From Salinicoccus roseus (GTDB lineage Bacteria > Bacillota > Bacilli > Staphylococcales > Salinicoccaceae), in contig NZ_RKQJ01000001.1 of the NCBI RefSeq assembly GCF_003814515.1, positions 558,001-622,000 on the forward strand: a DNA stretch of 64,000 nucleotides. Reading direction: 5' to 3'. Positions 25,639 through 34,538 of this stretch are shown in pieces (position 1 is the first letter of the stretch; each line of letters begins with the position of its first letter). The notes below the pieces were generated by a model. It worked only from the letters and a program-made list of their open reading frames with translations, did not search any database and was not told the DNA's origin. Both the position numbers and the translations under genes were made by a program.

Positions 25639-27624
25639 TTATTTATCCATTACAGTCTGCAGGATGCGTTCGACGGTGAAGCCGTACTTCTCAACGACGA
25701 CATCCCCTGGAGCACTTGCCCCGTAGGTGTCGATCGTATGCAGTTTGCCGTTCATGCCGATGAAACGGTGCCAGCCGAGGCTTGCAGCCATTTCGATTGC
25801 CGTCCTGTTCTCGATGTGTGTATTGAGTACACTGTCGATATATGCACTGTCCTGCTTGAGGAACTGCTGCATGTTCGGAATGGAGGCGACCTTCACCCTG
25901 ACGCCCTGCTTATCCAGCTGCTCCGCTGCCTTGACTGCCAATGGCACTTCGCTGCCGGAAGCGAACAGGATTGCATCATCGCCCTTATCGACGGCGATAT
26001 AGCCGCCTTTTCTGACGCCAGCTTCCACAGTTTCGTATGGGACATCGATTGCTTCGACATTCTGGCGCGTCAGTACGAGGGCCGTTGGTGCATCTTCGGC
26101 TTCCATCGCCACTTTCCATGCGGCACGGACTTCATTGCCATCTGCCGGACGGATTGTATTCAGGTTCGGGATCGCCCTGAGGCCTGCGAGCTGTTCTACC
26201 GGTTCGTGTGTCGGACCATCTTCCCCGACGGCGATGGAGTCATGCGTCAATACATATGTCACCGGCAGCTTCATCAGTGCGCTGAGTCGGATGGCAGGCT
26301 TCATATAGTCGCTGAATACGAAGAATGTGCCGCCATAAGGATAGACGCCGCCATGGGCCGCCATGCCGTTCAGTGCAGCAGCCATGCCGAATTCCCTGAC
26401 ACCGAACCAGATGTTGCGGCCATCATAGTTTCCGGCGCCGAAGTCCTCTTCGCCTTTGACGTTCGTCTTATTGCTGCTTGCGAGGTCGGCAGCGCCGCCG
26501 AAGAGCGTCGGTACAGTTGCCGAGAGCGCCTGGATCATTTCACTTGAAGTCGCCCTTGTCGCCTTGGAATCACCCGCTTCATAGATCGGGAGATCCTTGT
26601 CGTAGCCTTCCTGCAGACGATGGTTGATCGCATCATCAAGTTCGCTGTAGAGTTCAGGATGTTCATTCCTGTAGTCCTCAAGCATCTTGAGCCATTCCGC
26701 TTCCCTTCCATTGCTCCGTTCCTTCATCGTTTTGCTGAAACGGTCATAGACGGATGGATCGACTTTGAATGTTTCATCCGGGTCGAAGCCATAGTATTCG
26801 AAGGCTGCCCTGCGCTCCTCTTCACCGAGCGGCGCGCCATGGGAATCACTTTTGCCCTGCTTGTTCGGGGCACCGTAGCCGATAATCGTCTTCACTTCGA
26901 TCATCGTCGGCTTATCTGAAGACTTCGCCTCTTCTATCGCCTTGTCCACCGCTTCCACGTCATTGCCATCCGCCACTTTTATATAGTGCCAGTTGTATCC
27001 TTCAAAACGCTTCTTGATATCTTCCGAGAAACTCTTGTCCAGATCCCCGTCGAGTGAAATGTCATTGGAGTCGTACAGGACGATGAGCTTGTCGAGCGCG
27101 AGGTGGCCGGCGAGGGATGCCGCTTCATGGGAGATGCCTTCCATCAGGTCGCCATCGCTTGCCACGACATATGTGTAGTGGTCCACAACGTTGTAGTTGT
27201 TGCGGTTGAAGCGCGCGGCCAGATGCTTTTCAGCCATGGCCATGCCGACGCTCATCGCAAAGCCTTGTCCTAGAGGGCCGGTAGTGATCTCCACACCTTC
27301 AGTGTGCTTGAATTCAGGGTGTCCAGGCGTTTTGGATTCATACTGTCTGAAATTCTTCAGTTCCTCCAGCTCCAGCGCACCGCTCAGGTGGAGCAGGCTG
27401 TAGACGAGCATGGAACCGTGGCCGGCACTGAGTACGAAGCGGTCCCGGTTGAACCAGTCCATGGAATTCGGGTTGAAGTTCAGATGACGGCTCCACAGCG
27501 TGTACGCCATCGGCGCGGCCCCCATCGGGAGTCCCGGGTGCCCGGAATTCGCTTTTTCAACCGCATCGATTGAAAGTGTTCTGATTGTGTTGATCGCAAG
27601 CTGATCGGTTTTATCGAATGTCAT
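25639..27624 (-). CDS. tkt: transketolase
   Basis: A 661-residue thiamine-diphosphate enzyme of the non-oxidative pentose phosphate pathway. The ThDP motif is [22 protein letters not shown], the N-terminal [15 protein letters not shown] and the C-terminal domain [20 protein letters not shown] are typical. The start [12 protein letters not shown] (ATG at 27624) has AAAGGAG at 7 bases and is preferred over the ATG at 27630. Six to twelve bases separate it from ynzC, so the two are cotranscribed. Confidence 0.96.
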   Translation of the reverse strand: MTFDKTDQLAINTIRTLSIDAVEKANSGHPGLPMGAAPMAYTLWSRHLNFNPNSMDWFNRDRFVLSAGHGSMLVYSLLHLSGALELEELKNFRQYESKTPGHPEFKHTEGVEITTGPLGQGFAMSVGMAMAEKHLAARFNRNNYNVVDHYTYVVASDGDLMEGISHEAASLAGHLALDKLIVLYDSNDISLDGDLDKSFSEDIKKRFEGYNWHYIKVADGNDVEAVDKAIEEAKSSDKPTMIEVKTIIGYGAPNKQGKSDSHGAPLGEEERRAAFEYYGFDPDETFKVDPSVYDRFSKTMKERSNGREAEWLKMLEDYRNEHPELYSELDDAINHRLQEGYDKDLPIYEAGDSKATRATSSEMIQALSATVPTLFGGAADLASSNKTNVKGEEDFGAGNYDGRNIWFGVREFGMAAALNGMAAHGGVYPYGGTFFVFSDYMKPAIRLSALMKLPVTYVLTHDSIAVGEDGPTHEPVEQLAGLRAIPNLNTIRPADGNEVRAAWKVAMEAEDAPTALVLTRQNVEAIDVPYETVEAGVRKGGYIAVDKGDDAILFASGSEVPLAVKAAEQLDKQGVRVKVASIPNMQQFLKQDSAYIDSVLNTHIENRTAIEMAASLGWHRFIGMNGKLHTIDTYGASAPGDVVVEKYGFTVERILQTVMDK

Positions 27625-27636
27625 AGTCATGCTCCT

Positions 27637-27873
27637 TTATTCTCTGGTATTTTTTTCCTGTTGAATGCGTTTAAGTTTTTCAGGTGTTACATCATTGCCT
27701 TCTGGATCGACCACCTTGGTGTTTTCCACCTGTTTTCTGAAGGAGGATCGGAAATTCTCAAGATACTCTTCCCTGAGCCCCTTCAGCTCTTCAAGTTCTT
27801 CCTTATTGATGCTGCCCGCCTTCTTTTTGGCGGCCAGTGCATTGATACGTTGCAGTTTTTCCTTTTCAAGCAT
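27637..27873 (-). CDS. ynzC: DUF896 protein (YnzC)
   Basis: A 78-residue protein of two helices (MLEKEKLQRINALAAKKKAG, then EELKGLREEYLENFRSSFR) and a disordered tail. This is the DUF896 family, found between the SOS gene and tkt in Bacillus and Staphylococcus. AGGAGG lies 8 bases before the ATG. In Bacillus subtilis it is part of the SOS yneA operon; here a terminator separates it from sosA, so it may have its own promoter or use read-through. Confidence 0.93.
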   Translation of the reverse strand: MLEKEKLQRINALAAKKKAGSINKEELEELKGLREEYLENFRSSFRKQVENTKVVDPEGNDVTPEKLKRIQQEKNTRE

Positions 27874-27910
27874 TGCGAAACCTCCTGTCCACTCACATAT
27901 AATTTAACAC

Positions 27911-27940
27911 AAAAAAAAGTATGAGACCATTCCCATACTT
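27911..27940 (-). terminator. terminator after sosA
   Basis: Stem AAGTATG/CATACTT (27918-27924 with 27934-27940), followed on the minus strand by eight T residues, directly after the sosA stop codon. Confidence 0.85.
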
Positions 27941-27945
27941 GATAA

Positions 27946-28194
27946 TCATTTTATGAAGCCGATCATTTCCATCAGCTGGTCCATATGTGTCCGTTCGGCG
28001 TACTGTTCGTCCGGAACAGGCGTTTCATCATCAGGCTCCATGATATCCATCTCCGTCACTACTTCATACTCATCTATATATACGATATCGGAATGTGCGT
28101 TCTCTGTATTATGGGAATCGAACATGAATATAAGACCGGCAACCAGGGCAAATGCAAAAATGGCACTCAACAGCTTGAATTCCTTCACTTTCAT
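27946..28194 (-). CDS. sosA: SosA-like SOS cell-division inhibitor
   Basis: An 82-residue protein with a short positive N-terminus, one membrane helix (LLSAIFAFALVAGLIFMF) and an acidic extracellular tail rich in Glu/Asp. Size, topology and position divergent from lexA match SosA of Staphylococcus aureus and play the role of YneA in Bacillus: it blocks septation after DNA damage and is removed by a membrane protease. The frame begins at 28272 but the ATG at 28194 has GGAGGGG. Sequence identity to SosA was not tested. Confidence 0.82.
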   Translation of the reverse strand: MKVKEFKLLSAIFAFALVAGLIFMFDSHNTENAHSDIVYIDEYEVVTEMDIMEPDDETPVPDEQYAERTHMDQLMEMIGFIK

Positions 28195-28207
28195 AGCGTC
28201 CCCCTCC

Positions 28208-28279
28208 AGAACATGTGTTTGTATCCACATGGTAACAGAACATCTGTTCCGGGTCAACAAGATTACGAACAAACGTTTG
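28208..28279. promoter_or_regulatory. three LexA boxes between sosA and lexA
   Basis: Matches to the Gram-positive SOS box CGAAC-N4-GTTCG: 28208-28221 (AGAACATGTGTTTG), 28237-28250 (AGAACATCTGTTCC) and 28266-28279 (CGAACAAACGTTTG). The first lies near the sosA start, the second within the sosA promoter spacer, the third on the lexA -35. Start-to-start distance is 29 bases in both cases. Confidence 0.85.
28229..28257 (-). promoter_or_regulatory. sosA promoter
   Basis: Minus-strand -35 TTGACC (28252-28257), 17 bases, -10 TACCAT (28229-28234). A LexA box fills the spacer. Confidence 0.7.
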
Positions 28280-28305
28280 TAACACCACCATATATATGGT
28301 AAAAT
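28277..28305 (+). promoter_or_regulatory. lexA promoter
   Basis: Plus-strand -35 TTGTAA (28277-28282), 17 bases, -10 TAAAAT (28300-28305). The third LexA box overlaps the -35, giving self-repression. Confidence 0.65.
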
Positions 28306-28334
28306 TGAATCAATAATGAGCCGGAGGTATATAT

Positions 28335-28949
28335 ATGAAGCCGCTAACAGATAGACAGAAGCAGATATATCAGTTTATAAAGACTACCGTACATGAGAAG
28401 GGCTATCCGCCAAGTGTCAGGGAAATAGGCAATGCGGTCGGCCTGCAGTCAAGCTCCACCGTCCATGGACACCTCGCCAAACTGCAGGAGAAGGGATATA
28501 TAAAGCGGGATCCGACGAAGCCGCGGGCCATCGAAGTCATTACGGAGGAAAACGAACAGTATGGTCCCGTCATACATGTTCCTGTACTCGGCAAGGTCAC
28601 TGCCGGTCTGCCGATCACTGCAGTCGAGAACATCGACGAATACTTCCCGCTGCCGGAACACTTCACGGCAAACCATAACAGTGAAATCTTCCTGCTGAAT
28701 GTCGTCGGCGACAGCATGGTCGAAGCCGGCATACACGACGGTGACCGTGTCATCGTACGCAAGCAGAATATTGCGCATAACGGTGACATCATCGTTGCGA
28801 TGACTGAAGAGGATGAAGCGACTGTCAAGCGCTTCTATAAGGAGAACGGCTACTACAGGCTCCAGCCTGAGAACTCCGCCATGGAACCGATCATACTGGA
28901 CAGCGTGACCGTACTCGGCAAGGTCGTAGGACTCTTCCGGTCCTTCTGA
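28335..28949 (+). CDS. lexA: LexA, SOS repressor
   Basis: A 204-residue repressor with an N-terminal winged helix-turn-helix ([35 protein letters not shown]) and a C-terminal S24 peptidase domain. The self-cleavage Ala-Gly is in [10 protein letters not shown] (about residue 94), the catalytic Ser in GDSMVEAGI, the Lys in [20 protein letters not shown] precedes the ATG. RecA, the co-protease, is encoded at the right end of this window. Monocistronic with a strong terminator. Confidence 0.97.
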   Translation: MKPLTDRQKQIYQFIKTTVHEKGYPPSVREIGNAVGLQSSSTVHGHLAKLQEKGYIKRDPTKPRAIEVITEENEQYGPVIHVPVLGKVTAGLPITAVENIDEYFPLPEHFTANHNSEIFLLNVVGDSMVEAGIHDGDRVIVRKQNIAHNGDIIVAMTEEDEATVKRFYKENGYYRLQPENSAMEPIILDSVTVLGKVVGLFRSF

Positions 28950-28963
28950 TGATTCCAGACAAT

Positions 28964-28996
28964 AAAGGGCGCCTACCAAAATGGTAGGCGCCCTTT
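28964..28996 (+). terminator. lexA terminator
   Basis: A 15-bp perfect stem, AAAGGGCGCCTACCA with its complement (28964-28978 with 28982-28996); T-rich sequence follows. Confidence 0.9.
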
Positions 28997-29048
28997 CTAT
29001 TATCGCTTTTCCCATGCCACCCTGTCTATTCCAATCTCTTTCGATCGG

Positions 29049-29135
29049 CTATCTGCCAAGTATTATTCTTACCTGCTCCAAAATATCTTTCGCATCTTTC
29101 GTATCATTCTCATGTGTTTTACTGATCAACTGCAT
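29049..29135 (-). CDS. doubtful 28-residue ORF in the lexA-CAP gap
   Basis: The gap 28997-29286 holds no convincing gene. A short minus-strand frame reads MQLISKTHENDTKDAKDILE then QVRIILGR. Its composition looks protein-like, but AGGGG abuts the ATG with no spacing, and the overlapping frame just upstream (EKVERGDAVDQ, then stop) also looks coding, as if a short gene had been frameshifted. No homologue is recognised. Confidence 0.2.
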   Translation of the reverse strand: MQLISKTHENDTKDAKDILEQVRIILGR

Positions 29136-29286
29136 CCCCTCGTTCTACTTTTTCTATCAGGATGGGCCTTCAGGAAAAGATATAATCTTTAAAAATGCAT
29201 TTTAACGCTCTTTTTCCACTTCCCCTTGGAAACGTTTTCAAACACTTTTATTTGTATAATATTATACCATAAGAAAAATATTCCAT

Positions 29287-30276
29287 CTACTTCTGGATAT
29301 AATTTTCTGTGTAATATGGAATATCTTCATCATTGTATGCTGTACCTGTCCCAAGATGCGTGAATGCCGGCTTCAGCGTGTTCACCCGGTGTTCCATCGA
29401 GTTCATCAGGCTGTGGTGGGAAAAGATCGGTGATGTATGTCCCATGGCGATGTTCTCGCCGGCCATGCGGTACTGCACTCCGGCTTCCTCAACACGGTCC
29501 TTCAATGTCTCCCCATCAGGCGAATCATGGTTGAAGTAGTTGTTTTCAGCCATGTCCTCGCTGTGCCCCTGTGCCGCCATGCCTGCTTCTTCATAGGCCT
29601 CGAGCGGCTTCACACCGTATTCGTACCGGGTCGCATTCACAAGCACATGATTCATCCTTGAATTGTCCGCCGCCTCGGGATGGTTGTACAGTTCCTTGCC
29701 TGCCTCGACCTCCTCCTTCATCACTACAAGTGTGCCATTGACCTTATCCTCTTCATGGAGGTCATAGAAGAAGTAGACATACCTGTCCTTCAGGTCATAT
29801 ACTGCATATTCGTTGCTGTCGACCCTGAGCCGCTTCCATCCCTTTTTGATCGATTCTTCAGGTTCACCGTAGGCCTCCCTGACACTTTCGCGGTCCATGC
29901 CCTCGATGTTTATGTTGTCGATCGACACATCATCACTGTTTGTATAGGCCCCCGTGACCAATCCATCATTGACGAGCACCATCCTGAATCTGCCGTAGTC
30001 TTCCTCGACGACGAATTCCCCTGCATACTCACTTCCGAGCACTTCCTGGCCACTGATATCATATTCACTCTCCATGGCCACTTCAATATCTTGGGTCTGT
30101 GCACTATTGATCTCGTGTATGGTGCTCATATCGTAGGTGGGATATACATACGTCTCCAGCCATTCCACCGCATATTCCCTGTTCAGGCCATCCTTGAAAT
30201 TATAGGAATGGACTGCCGGGGCGAGAATCGTGGATACGCTATAGATGAAGATGATGAAGAAGAGTTTCCCTGACAT
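29287..30276 (-). CDS. CAP-domain (SCP/PR-1) secreted or membrane-anchored protein
   Basis: A 329-residue protein. Residues 1-22 form a signal peptide or anchor; residues 60-190 are the CAP-associated N-terminal domain (INIEGMDRESVREAYGEPEES, VYDLKDRYVYFFYDLHEED); residues 205-325 are a CAP domain with HSEDMAENNYFNHDSPDG and HTSPIFSHHSLMNSMEHRVN. This architecture matches Bacillus YlbC-like proteins. CAP proteins bind lipids or the cell wall; the role here is unknown. The ATG follows AAGGAGGTG. Confidence 0.88.
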   Translation of the reverse strand: MSGKLFFIIFIYSVSTILAPAVHSYNFKDGLNREYAVEWLETYVYPTYDMSTIHEINSAQTQDIEVAMESEYDISGQEVLGSEYAGEFVVEEDYGRFRMVLVNDGLVTGAYTNSDDVSIDNINIEGMDRESVREAYGEPEESIKKGWKRLRVDSNEYAVYDLKDRYVYFFYDLHEEDKVNGTLVVMKEEVEAGKELYNHPEAADNSRMNHVLVNATRYEYGVKPLEAYEEAGMAAQGHSEDMAENNYFNHDSPDGETLKDRVEEAGVQYRMAGENIAMGHTSPIFSHHSLMNSMEHRVNTLKPAFTHLGTGTAYNDEDIPYYTENYIQK

Positions 30277-30301
30277 GGCTGCACCTCCTTTTGTAAAGTT
30301 T

Positions 30302-30334
30302 AAAAAGAGTAATTAAACGGATGTCTAATTACTC
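30302..30334 (-). terminator. terminator of the panBCD operon
   Basis: Stem GAGTAATTA/TAATTACTC (30307-30315 with 30326-30334), followed on the minus strand by TTTTTAAAC. One arm includes two bases of the panD stop codon. Confidence 0.8.
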
Positions 30335-30725
30335 ATTGATGTGTATATTCGGTTTGTCTTTTTTCGATGTACTCCGGGTCGACGATATTGTTGTCCTGAT
30401 CGACGATCACCACATTCGGCTCATAACCATCCAATTCACGCTCATCCAGCTGGACGTAGCTGATGATGATGACGACGTCGCCAACCTGCACCTTTCTTGC
30501 GGCGGCACCGTTCAGGCATACTTCGCCAGAGCCGCGCTCCCCTTCGATGACATAGGTCTCCAAACGTTCGCCGTTATTGTTGTTGACGATCTGCACCAAT
30601 TCATTCGGCAGGATGTTCGCCGCTTCAAGCAGTACCGGGTCGATTGTGATGCTCCCCACATAGTTGAGGTTGGCCTCTGTGACGACAGCCCTGTGTATTT
30701 TACCGTTCATCATTGTCCTGATCAT
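30333..30725 (-). CDS. panD: aspartate 1-decarboxylase
   Basis: A 130-residue pyruvoyl enzyme making beta-alanine from aspartate for pantothenate. Self-processing occurs at Gly24-Ser25 in [10 protein letters not shown], creating the pyruvoyl group on the new chain. [19 protein letters not shown] is typical. The start [13 protein letters not shown] equals the usual staphylococcal N-terminus and overlaps panC by 26 bases. Confidence 0.95.
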   Translation of the reverse strand: MIRTMMNGKIHRAVVTEANLNYVGSITIDPVLLEAANILPNELVQIVNNNNGERLETYVIEGERGSGEVCLNGAAARKVQVGDVVIIISYVQLDERELDGYEPNVVIVDQDNNIVDPEYIEKRQTEYTHQ

Positions 30726-31566
30726 TTTTTATCACCATCATATTATCTATTAACCGTGTTCTTTCGAACTTAACAGCAATGAATATTATAACATCACCGT
30801 CAATGTTTTGAACAGGATTTAGATCGGGATGGGTGAATATCTGAAGGTCGTCCATCATGCCGGAAGTGTGATCTTCGACATGGGCTTCGATGCGTTCCTT
30901 GACTTCCCCGGCATCAGATACACCCTCCTGTATCATATCACGGCCCATTTCAAGCGCCCGGTTGATCTCCGGCGCCTCGGCACGTTCCGTGTCGGACAGG
31001 TTGACGTTTCTGCTGCTTTTGGCAAGCCCATCCGCTTCCCTTTCGGTCGGCACCCCAACGATTTCGATGTCGTGGTTGAAGTCCTCCACCATCCTCCTGA
31101 TGATCATCAGCTGCTGGCGGTCCTTTTCACCGAACACTGCGAAATCGGGCCGGATGATGTTGAACAGCTTGTTCACGACCGTCACGACACCTTCGAAATG
31201 CCCCGGGCGCCTCACGCCGTCAAGGATGGAGGCCATCGTCCGGAGGTGCAGTTCAAGCTCCGGGGCTTTCGGATACATCTCTGTCTCTGAAGGATGGAAG
31301 ACGACATCCACTCCGTGCGCCCTGCAGACTTCAAGGTCGCGTTCAAGGTTCCTCGGGTAGCTGTCCAGATCCTCATCCGGTCCGAACTGGAGCGGGTTGA
31401 CGAATATGCTCACAGCCACGATGTCCCCCTTTTTCCTGGCTGCCTCCACCAGTGCCATATGCCCCTCGTGCAGGGCGCCCATCGTCGGTACCAGTGCAAC
31501 GCTTTTCCCGCGATGCCCATCCAGTATATTTCGTACTTCCTCAATTGTATCCGTTGTCTTCATCAT
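30700..31566 (-). CDS. panC: pantothenate synthetase
   Basis: A 288-residue ATP-dependent ligase that joins pantoate and beta-alanine. Motifs: [15 protein letters not shown] (HIGH-like nucleotide site), [34 protein letters not shown] and [14 protein letters not shown] (KMSKS-like). The start is one of two neighbouring ATGs (31566 or 31563) enclosing the panB stop codon; the second has better RBS spacing. Middle gene of panBCD. Confidence 0.96.
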   Translation of the reverse strand: MMKTTDTIEEVRNILDGHRGKSVALVPTMGALHEGHMALVEAARKKGDIVAVSIFVNPLQFGPDEDLDSYPRNLERDLEVCRAHGVDVVFHPSETEMYPKAPELELHLRTMASILDGVRRPGHFEGVVTVVNKLFNIIRPDFAVFGEKDRQQLMIIRRMVEDFNHDIEIVGVPTEREADGLAKSSRNVNLSDTERAEAPEINRALEMGRDMIQEGVSDAGEVKERIEAHVEDHTSGMMDDLQIFTHPDLNPVQNIDGDVIIFIAVKFERTRLIDNMMVIKNDQDNDER

Positions 31567-32369
31567 TCCTCAAAAACCTTTCTCTTGTAGGTTGTATCCT
31601 CATCCGGGAACCGGGCGGCCTTGACCGCTTCGGCGTATGCCCTGAGCCCCTCCACGCCGGCAGTATTGAAATCTGCATACGGCTTGACGAATTTCGGCAG
31701 CCGGTCGGTCCCGTACTGCAGCATATCATGGTAGACGAGCACCTGGCCGTCCACATCCACACCCGCACCGATTCCGATGGTCGGAATGGAGAGGGTGCTC
31801 GTGATTTTGCCGGCGAGGTCGGAAGGGATGGCTTCAAGCACCACCATGCATGCGCCGGCCGCCTCCACTGCCTTGGCGTCCTCGATCAGCTGCATCGCGG
31901 CATCATGTGTGCCGGCCTGCATCCTGAAGCCCGTGACACCGACAGACTGCGGGGTGAGTCCAAGATGGCCGACGATCGGTACACCGGCAGCCACGGAGCG
32001 GCGGATGATATCGAGGCAGCCTACGCCCTCCAGTTTGATGGCGTTTGCCCCTGTCTGCTGATAGAGCTTCAGTACATTGCCGACGCTGTCGTCATCATTT
32101 CCATGATAGGATCCGAATGGCATATCCACAACGACGTATGTATCCGGTGCTCCGCGTCTGACCGCCTTCGCATGATGGATCATATCATCCATCGTCACCT
32201 GCACCGTACTGTCGTAGCCGAGGACTGTCATCCCGAGCGAGTCGCCGACGAGCAGGGTGTCCAGTCCGGCCGCTTCACTCTGCTTCGCACTCGGATAGTC
32301 GTAGGCTGTGACCATCGTGATCCGCTCTCCCTCCATTTTCATCCGTTTCCAATCACTTGTAGCTTTCAT
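31563..32369 (-). CDS. panB: ketopantoate hydroxymethyltransferase
   Basis: A 268-residue TIM-barrel enzyme that adds a hydroxymethyl group from methylene-THF to alpha-ketoisovalerate. Motifs: MVTAYDYPSAKQSEAAGLD, LLVGDSLGMTVLGYDST and GAGVDVDGQVLVYHDML. The frame is open to 32387, but MKATSDWKRMK (ATG at 32369, AAAGGGG upstream) is chosen. First gene of panBCD, divergent from panE. Confidence 0.96.
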   Translation of the reverse strand: MKATSDWKRMKMEGERITMVTAYDYPSAKQSEAAGLDTLLVGDSLGMTVLGYDSTVQVTMDDMIHHAKAVRRGAPDTYVVVDMPFGSYHGNDDDSVGNVLKLYQQTGANAIKLEGVGCLDIIRRSVAAGVPIVGHLGLTPQSVGVTGFRMQAGTHDAAMQLIEDAKAVEAAGACMVVLEAIPSDLAGKITSTLSIPTIGIGAGVDVDGQVLVYHDMLQYGTDRLPKFVKPYADFNTAGVEGLRAYAEAVKAARFPDEDTTYKRKVFEE

Positions 32370-32458
32370 GATGCTGCCCCTTTCCATTCGAAAGTAATAT
32401 ATTATAATTAGTTTACCATATTATTTAAAAGTGCTACATCCAACCAGGAGGAAAATAA

Positions 32459-33325
32459 ATGAAAATTGCAGTCATCGGCATCGGCGCCGTCGGCAGTGTC
32501 ATCGCACGTGAAATGAAAATGCTGCCACATGATATTACACTCTTCGGCAGGTCACGAAAGGAAGGATTCACCATACAGGAAGACGGTGAACGCCGGCATT
32601 ACCCCTACACCATCGAGGATATCTCAGCATATGAAGGGGACGCCTTCGACATCATCTTCATCGCCACGAAAGCTACAGCACTCAAGTCCATAAGCCGCCT
32701 CATACCCCGAATGGCCCACGATGATACTGAGGTCATCCTTTGTGAAAATGGCATGGGATTCGACGAATACTTTGATGCACCGGTGCCCGCAGTCGTCTAT
32801 ATCAGCGGCCAGAAGCGTGAGGACCGGATCGAGCACTTCCAGGATGCACGCCTGCTCATCGGGGACAGACCCCTTCCATACACCGACCGCATCATAGATG
32901 ATCTTGAAAACACGACCGGTGTGGAACTTGAAATCAAGAAGACTGAGGATTTCCGCCGCATCCGCTATGAGAAGCTGCTGATCAATCTCGGCATCAATTC
33001 CCTGACCGCCCTGTCGAGCAACACCGCTAAAATATTCGACCTCGAAAACGTTACCGACCTTACCCGGCGCCTGCTCAGGGAAGGCCTCGACATCATCAAC
33101 CGGAAGGGGGAGATCATCGATCCATCCTTCATCGACAAGGCGCTGTCGATCTACCAAAGCTACAACCGTGAGATGGGCACAAGCATGTACTATGACGTCA
33201 TGGCCGAAGCCCGCACCGAATACATGTACATCCAGAAGTACTTCCAGCAGCATAAGGGCGACCTTGATACACCGGTCCTGGACATCATTGTGACCCTGCT
33301 CGATGCCTACCAGTATGAGAGGTAG
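32459..33325 (+). CDS. panE: 2-dehydropantoate 2-reductase
   Basis: A 288-residue NADPH-dependent reductase that makes pantoate from ketopantoate, the step between PanB and PanC. The N-terminal Rossmann motif is GIGAVGSVIAREM; the catalytic Lys is in RYEKLLINLGINSLTAL. AGGAGG lies 9 bases before the ATG. Its divergent placement next to panBCD completes the pantoate branch in one locus. Confidence 0.92.
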   Translation: MKIAVIGIGAVGSVIAREMKMLPHDITLFGRSRKEGFTIQEDGERRHYPYTIEDISAYEGDAFDIIFIATKATALKSISRLIPRMAHDDTEVILCENGMGFDEYFDAPVPAVVYISGQKREDRIEHFQDARLLIGDRPLPYTDRIIDDLENTTGVELEIKKTEDFRRIRYEKLLINLGINSLTALSSNTAKIFDLENVTDLTRRLLREGLDIINRKGEIIDPSFIDKALSIYQSYNREMGTSMYYDVMAEARTEYMYIQKYFQQHKGDLDTPVLDIIVTLLDAYQYER

Positions 33326-33362
33326 GAATTTGAACGTATTGTGACACTTCTGAATCATCCGT

Positions 33363-33383
33363 ACATCCGGACATGCCGGGTGT
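33363..33383. promoter_or_regulatory. imperfect palindrome upstream of the cueP promoter
   Basis: ACATCCGG-N5-CCGGGTGT (one mismatch) ends next to a -10-like TACAAT (33384-33389). It could be an operator for a metal-responsive repressor; the regulator is not in the window. Confidence 0.35.
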
Positions 33384-33412
33384 TACAATAAAAGAAAAAC
33401 TAGGAGGTACTC

Positions 33413-33907
33413 ATGAAGAGACTGCTGCTGCCCTTCATCCTTATAAGCATCATCCTTGCCGGTTGCGGTTCAGACGATGCGACCGGTGACATCAAAGCAC
33501 TCGTCGACGACTACAGCGCCAACAAGGAAGCGGAAGCCGCTTCGATCACAGGGACCGAACTCATCATCGGCGAAGACCAGAGCGAGAGGCATTCGCTGCC
33601 GGAAGATGAATTCTTCGTCTCCATCGCCCCCTTCATCAACTACACACACCCTTGCGAGTTCCACAGCCTGACCGGCTGTCAGGGTGAACTCTCCTCAACG
33701 GAGATGGATGTCCGCATCACTGATGAAACAGGAAAAGTCCATGTCGACGAAACAATGACGACGCTTGAAAACGGCTTCCTTGATTTCTGGCTGCCGCGGG
33801 ACAGGGAATATACCATCACCATCACCCATGATGGCCTTTCAACCGAAGGGACATTCACCACCTTTGAAGACGACTCCACATGCCTGACCGATTTCCAATT
33901 GAAATAG
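33413..33907 (+). CDS. CueP-family metal-binding lipoprotein
   Basis: A 164-residue lipoprotein: signal peptide with lipobox LAGC at Cys 19. The mature part has the CueP-like elements HPCEFHSLTGCQGEL (clustered His and Cys), SSTEMDVRITDETGKV and a final CLTDFQLK. In Salmonella CueP binds copper outside the cytoplasm; family members in Firmicutes are lipoproteins. AGGAGGT precedes the ATG. Monocistronic; the SCO1-like protein elsewhere in the window is another copper handler. Confidence 0.82.
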   Translation: MKRLLLPFILISIILAGCGSDDATGDIKALVDDYSANKEAEAASITGTELIIGEDQSERHSLPEDEFFVSIAPFINYTHPCEFHSLTGCQGELSSTEMDVRITDETGKVHVDETMTTLENGFLDFWLPRDREYTITITHDGLSTEGTFTTFEDDSTCLTDFQLK

Positions 33908-33914
33908 CACACTA

Positions 33915-33944
33915 AAGAGAGCATACCGCCTGGTATGCTCTCTT
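33915..33944. terminator. two-way terminator after cueP
   Basis: A 13-bp perfect stem (33915-33927 with 33932-33944) between convergent genes; T-rich on the plus side, A-rich on the left. Confidence 0.85.
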
Positions 33945-33963
33945 ATTCATTCCTGCGTATCCG

Positions 33964-34197
33964 TCAGTGCCCGATCCTCTTTTTGAGGCGTTCGTACTCC
34001 TCCTCAGAGATCTCCCCTTTGGCCAGGCGCTCATCCAGTATCTCGAGGGAGCGGCGTTCGGATCTCCGCCCCTCATCCCGGGCGCTCCCATTATTCCCTC
34101 TGAACATCCATATCAGTATAAGGATAATAATGATGAGAATCAGGAATCCAAAAAGTCCGAATCCAAAGAATCCTCCCATGTCATAACCACGCATCAT
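33964..34197 (-). CDS. small SHOCT-domain membrane protein
   Basis: A 77-residue protein: Gly/Phe-rich hydrophobic helix (GFLILIIIILILIWMF, residues 17-32), a charged linker, and a C-terminal SHOCT motif LEILDERLAKGEISEEEYERLKKRI. SHOCT domains are short oligomerisation elements. Two ATGs in tandem follow AGGAGGGA; the first is used. Role unknown. Confidence 0.88.
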   Translation of the reverse strand: MMRGYDMGGFFGFGLFGFLILIIIILILIWMFRGNNGSARDEGRRSERRSLEILDERLAKGEISEEEYERLKKRIGH

Positions 34198-34325
34198 GGA
34201 TCATCCCTCCTTCTGCTGAATGGGAAAGCTGTCCTCCACTTCCCCTTCTCCCCTCCATTATACATGGGAAATTTGCAGATGATGTGCAGGTGAACTTCTA
34301 TAGAGGGAAGCTCCAACCCCCTATT

Positions 34326-34411
34326 CGAACCAAAAACGAACATCAAATGATTTTAAAGTTCTTTTCGAACTAAAATATGAACTTTAATTAAAAATGGTGT
34401 TGAATAGTTCG
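34326..34411. promoter_or_regulatory. cluster of CGAAC/GTTCG half-sites (putative PurR boxes)
   Basis: Six half-sites lie upstream of the xpt leader: CGAAC at 34326, 34337 and 34366, GTTC at 34358, GAAC at 34379 and GTTCG at 34407. The pair at 34337 and 34358 is inverted with a 16-base gap, as expected for a PurBox. xpt-pbuX belongs to the PurR regulon in Bacillus subtilis. Confidence 0.5.
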
Positions 34412-34450
34412 TTTATTATGTTATTATTATATCCATCTTAAATATTGAAG

Positions 34451-34521
34451 CACTCATATAATCGCAGGGATATGGCCTGCAAGTTTCTACCGGGATACCG
34501 TAAATGTCCCGACTATGAGTG
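34451..34521 (+). promoter_or_regulatory. purine (guanine-type) riboswitch aptamer
   Basis: The P1 helix CACTCATA/TATGAGTG encloses the conserved core TATAATCGCAGGG, GGCCTGCAAG, TTTCTACC and a CCGACTATG end. The C in CCGACTATG marks the guanine/hypoxanthine class, not the adenine class. It controls xpt-pbuX. Confidence 0.95.
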
Positions 34522-34538
34522 AGTAACTTTCGTGGATT

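Noticed and set aside
28208-28279. 29-base periodicity as a CRISPR-like repeat
   Set aside because: The repeated units are 14-bp LexA operators between divergent SOS genes, which explains the pattern.
29280-29290. plus-strand 74-codon frame at 28981-29205
   Set aside because: Begins inside the lexA terminator and has no RBS; Phe/Ser/Cys-rich composition is unlike real proteins here.
31452-32411. 319-codon plus-strand frame
   Set aside because: Antisense to panC and panB, which have complete family motifs; no RBS and low-complexity translation.
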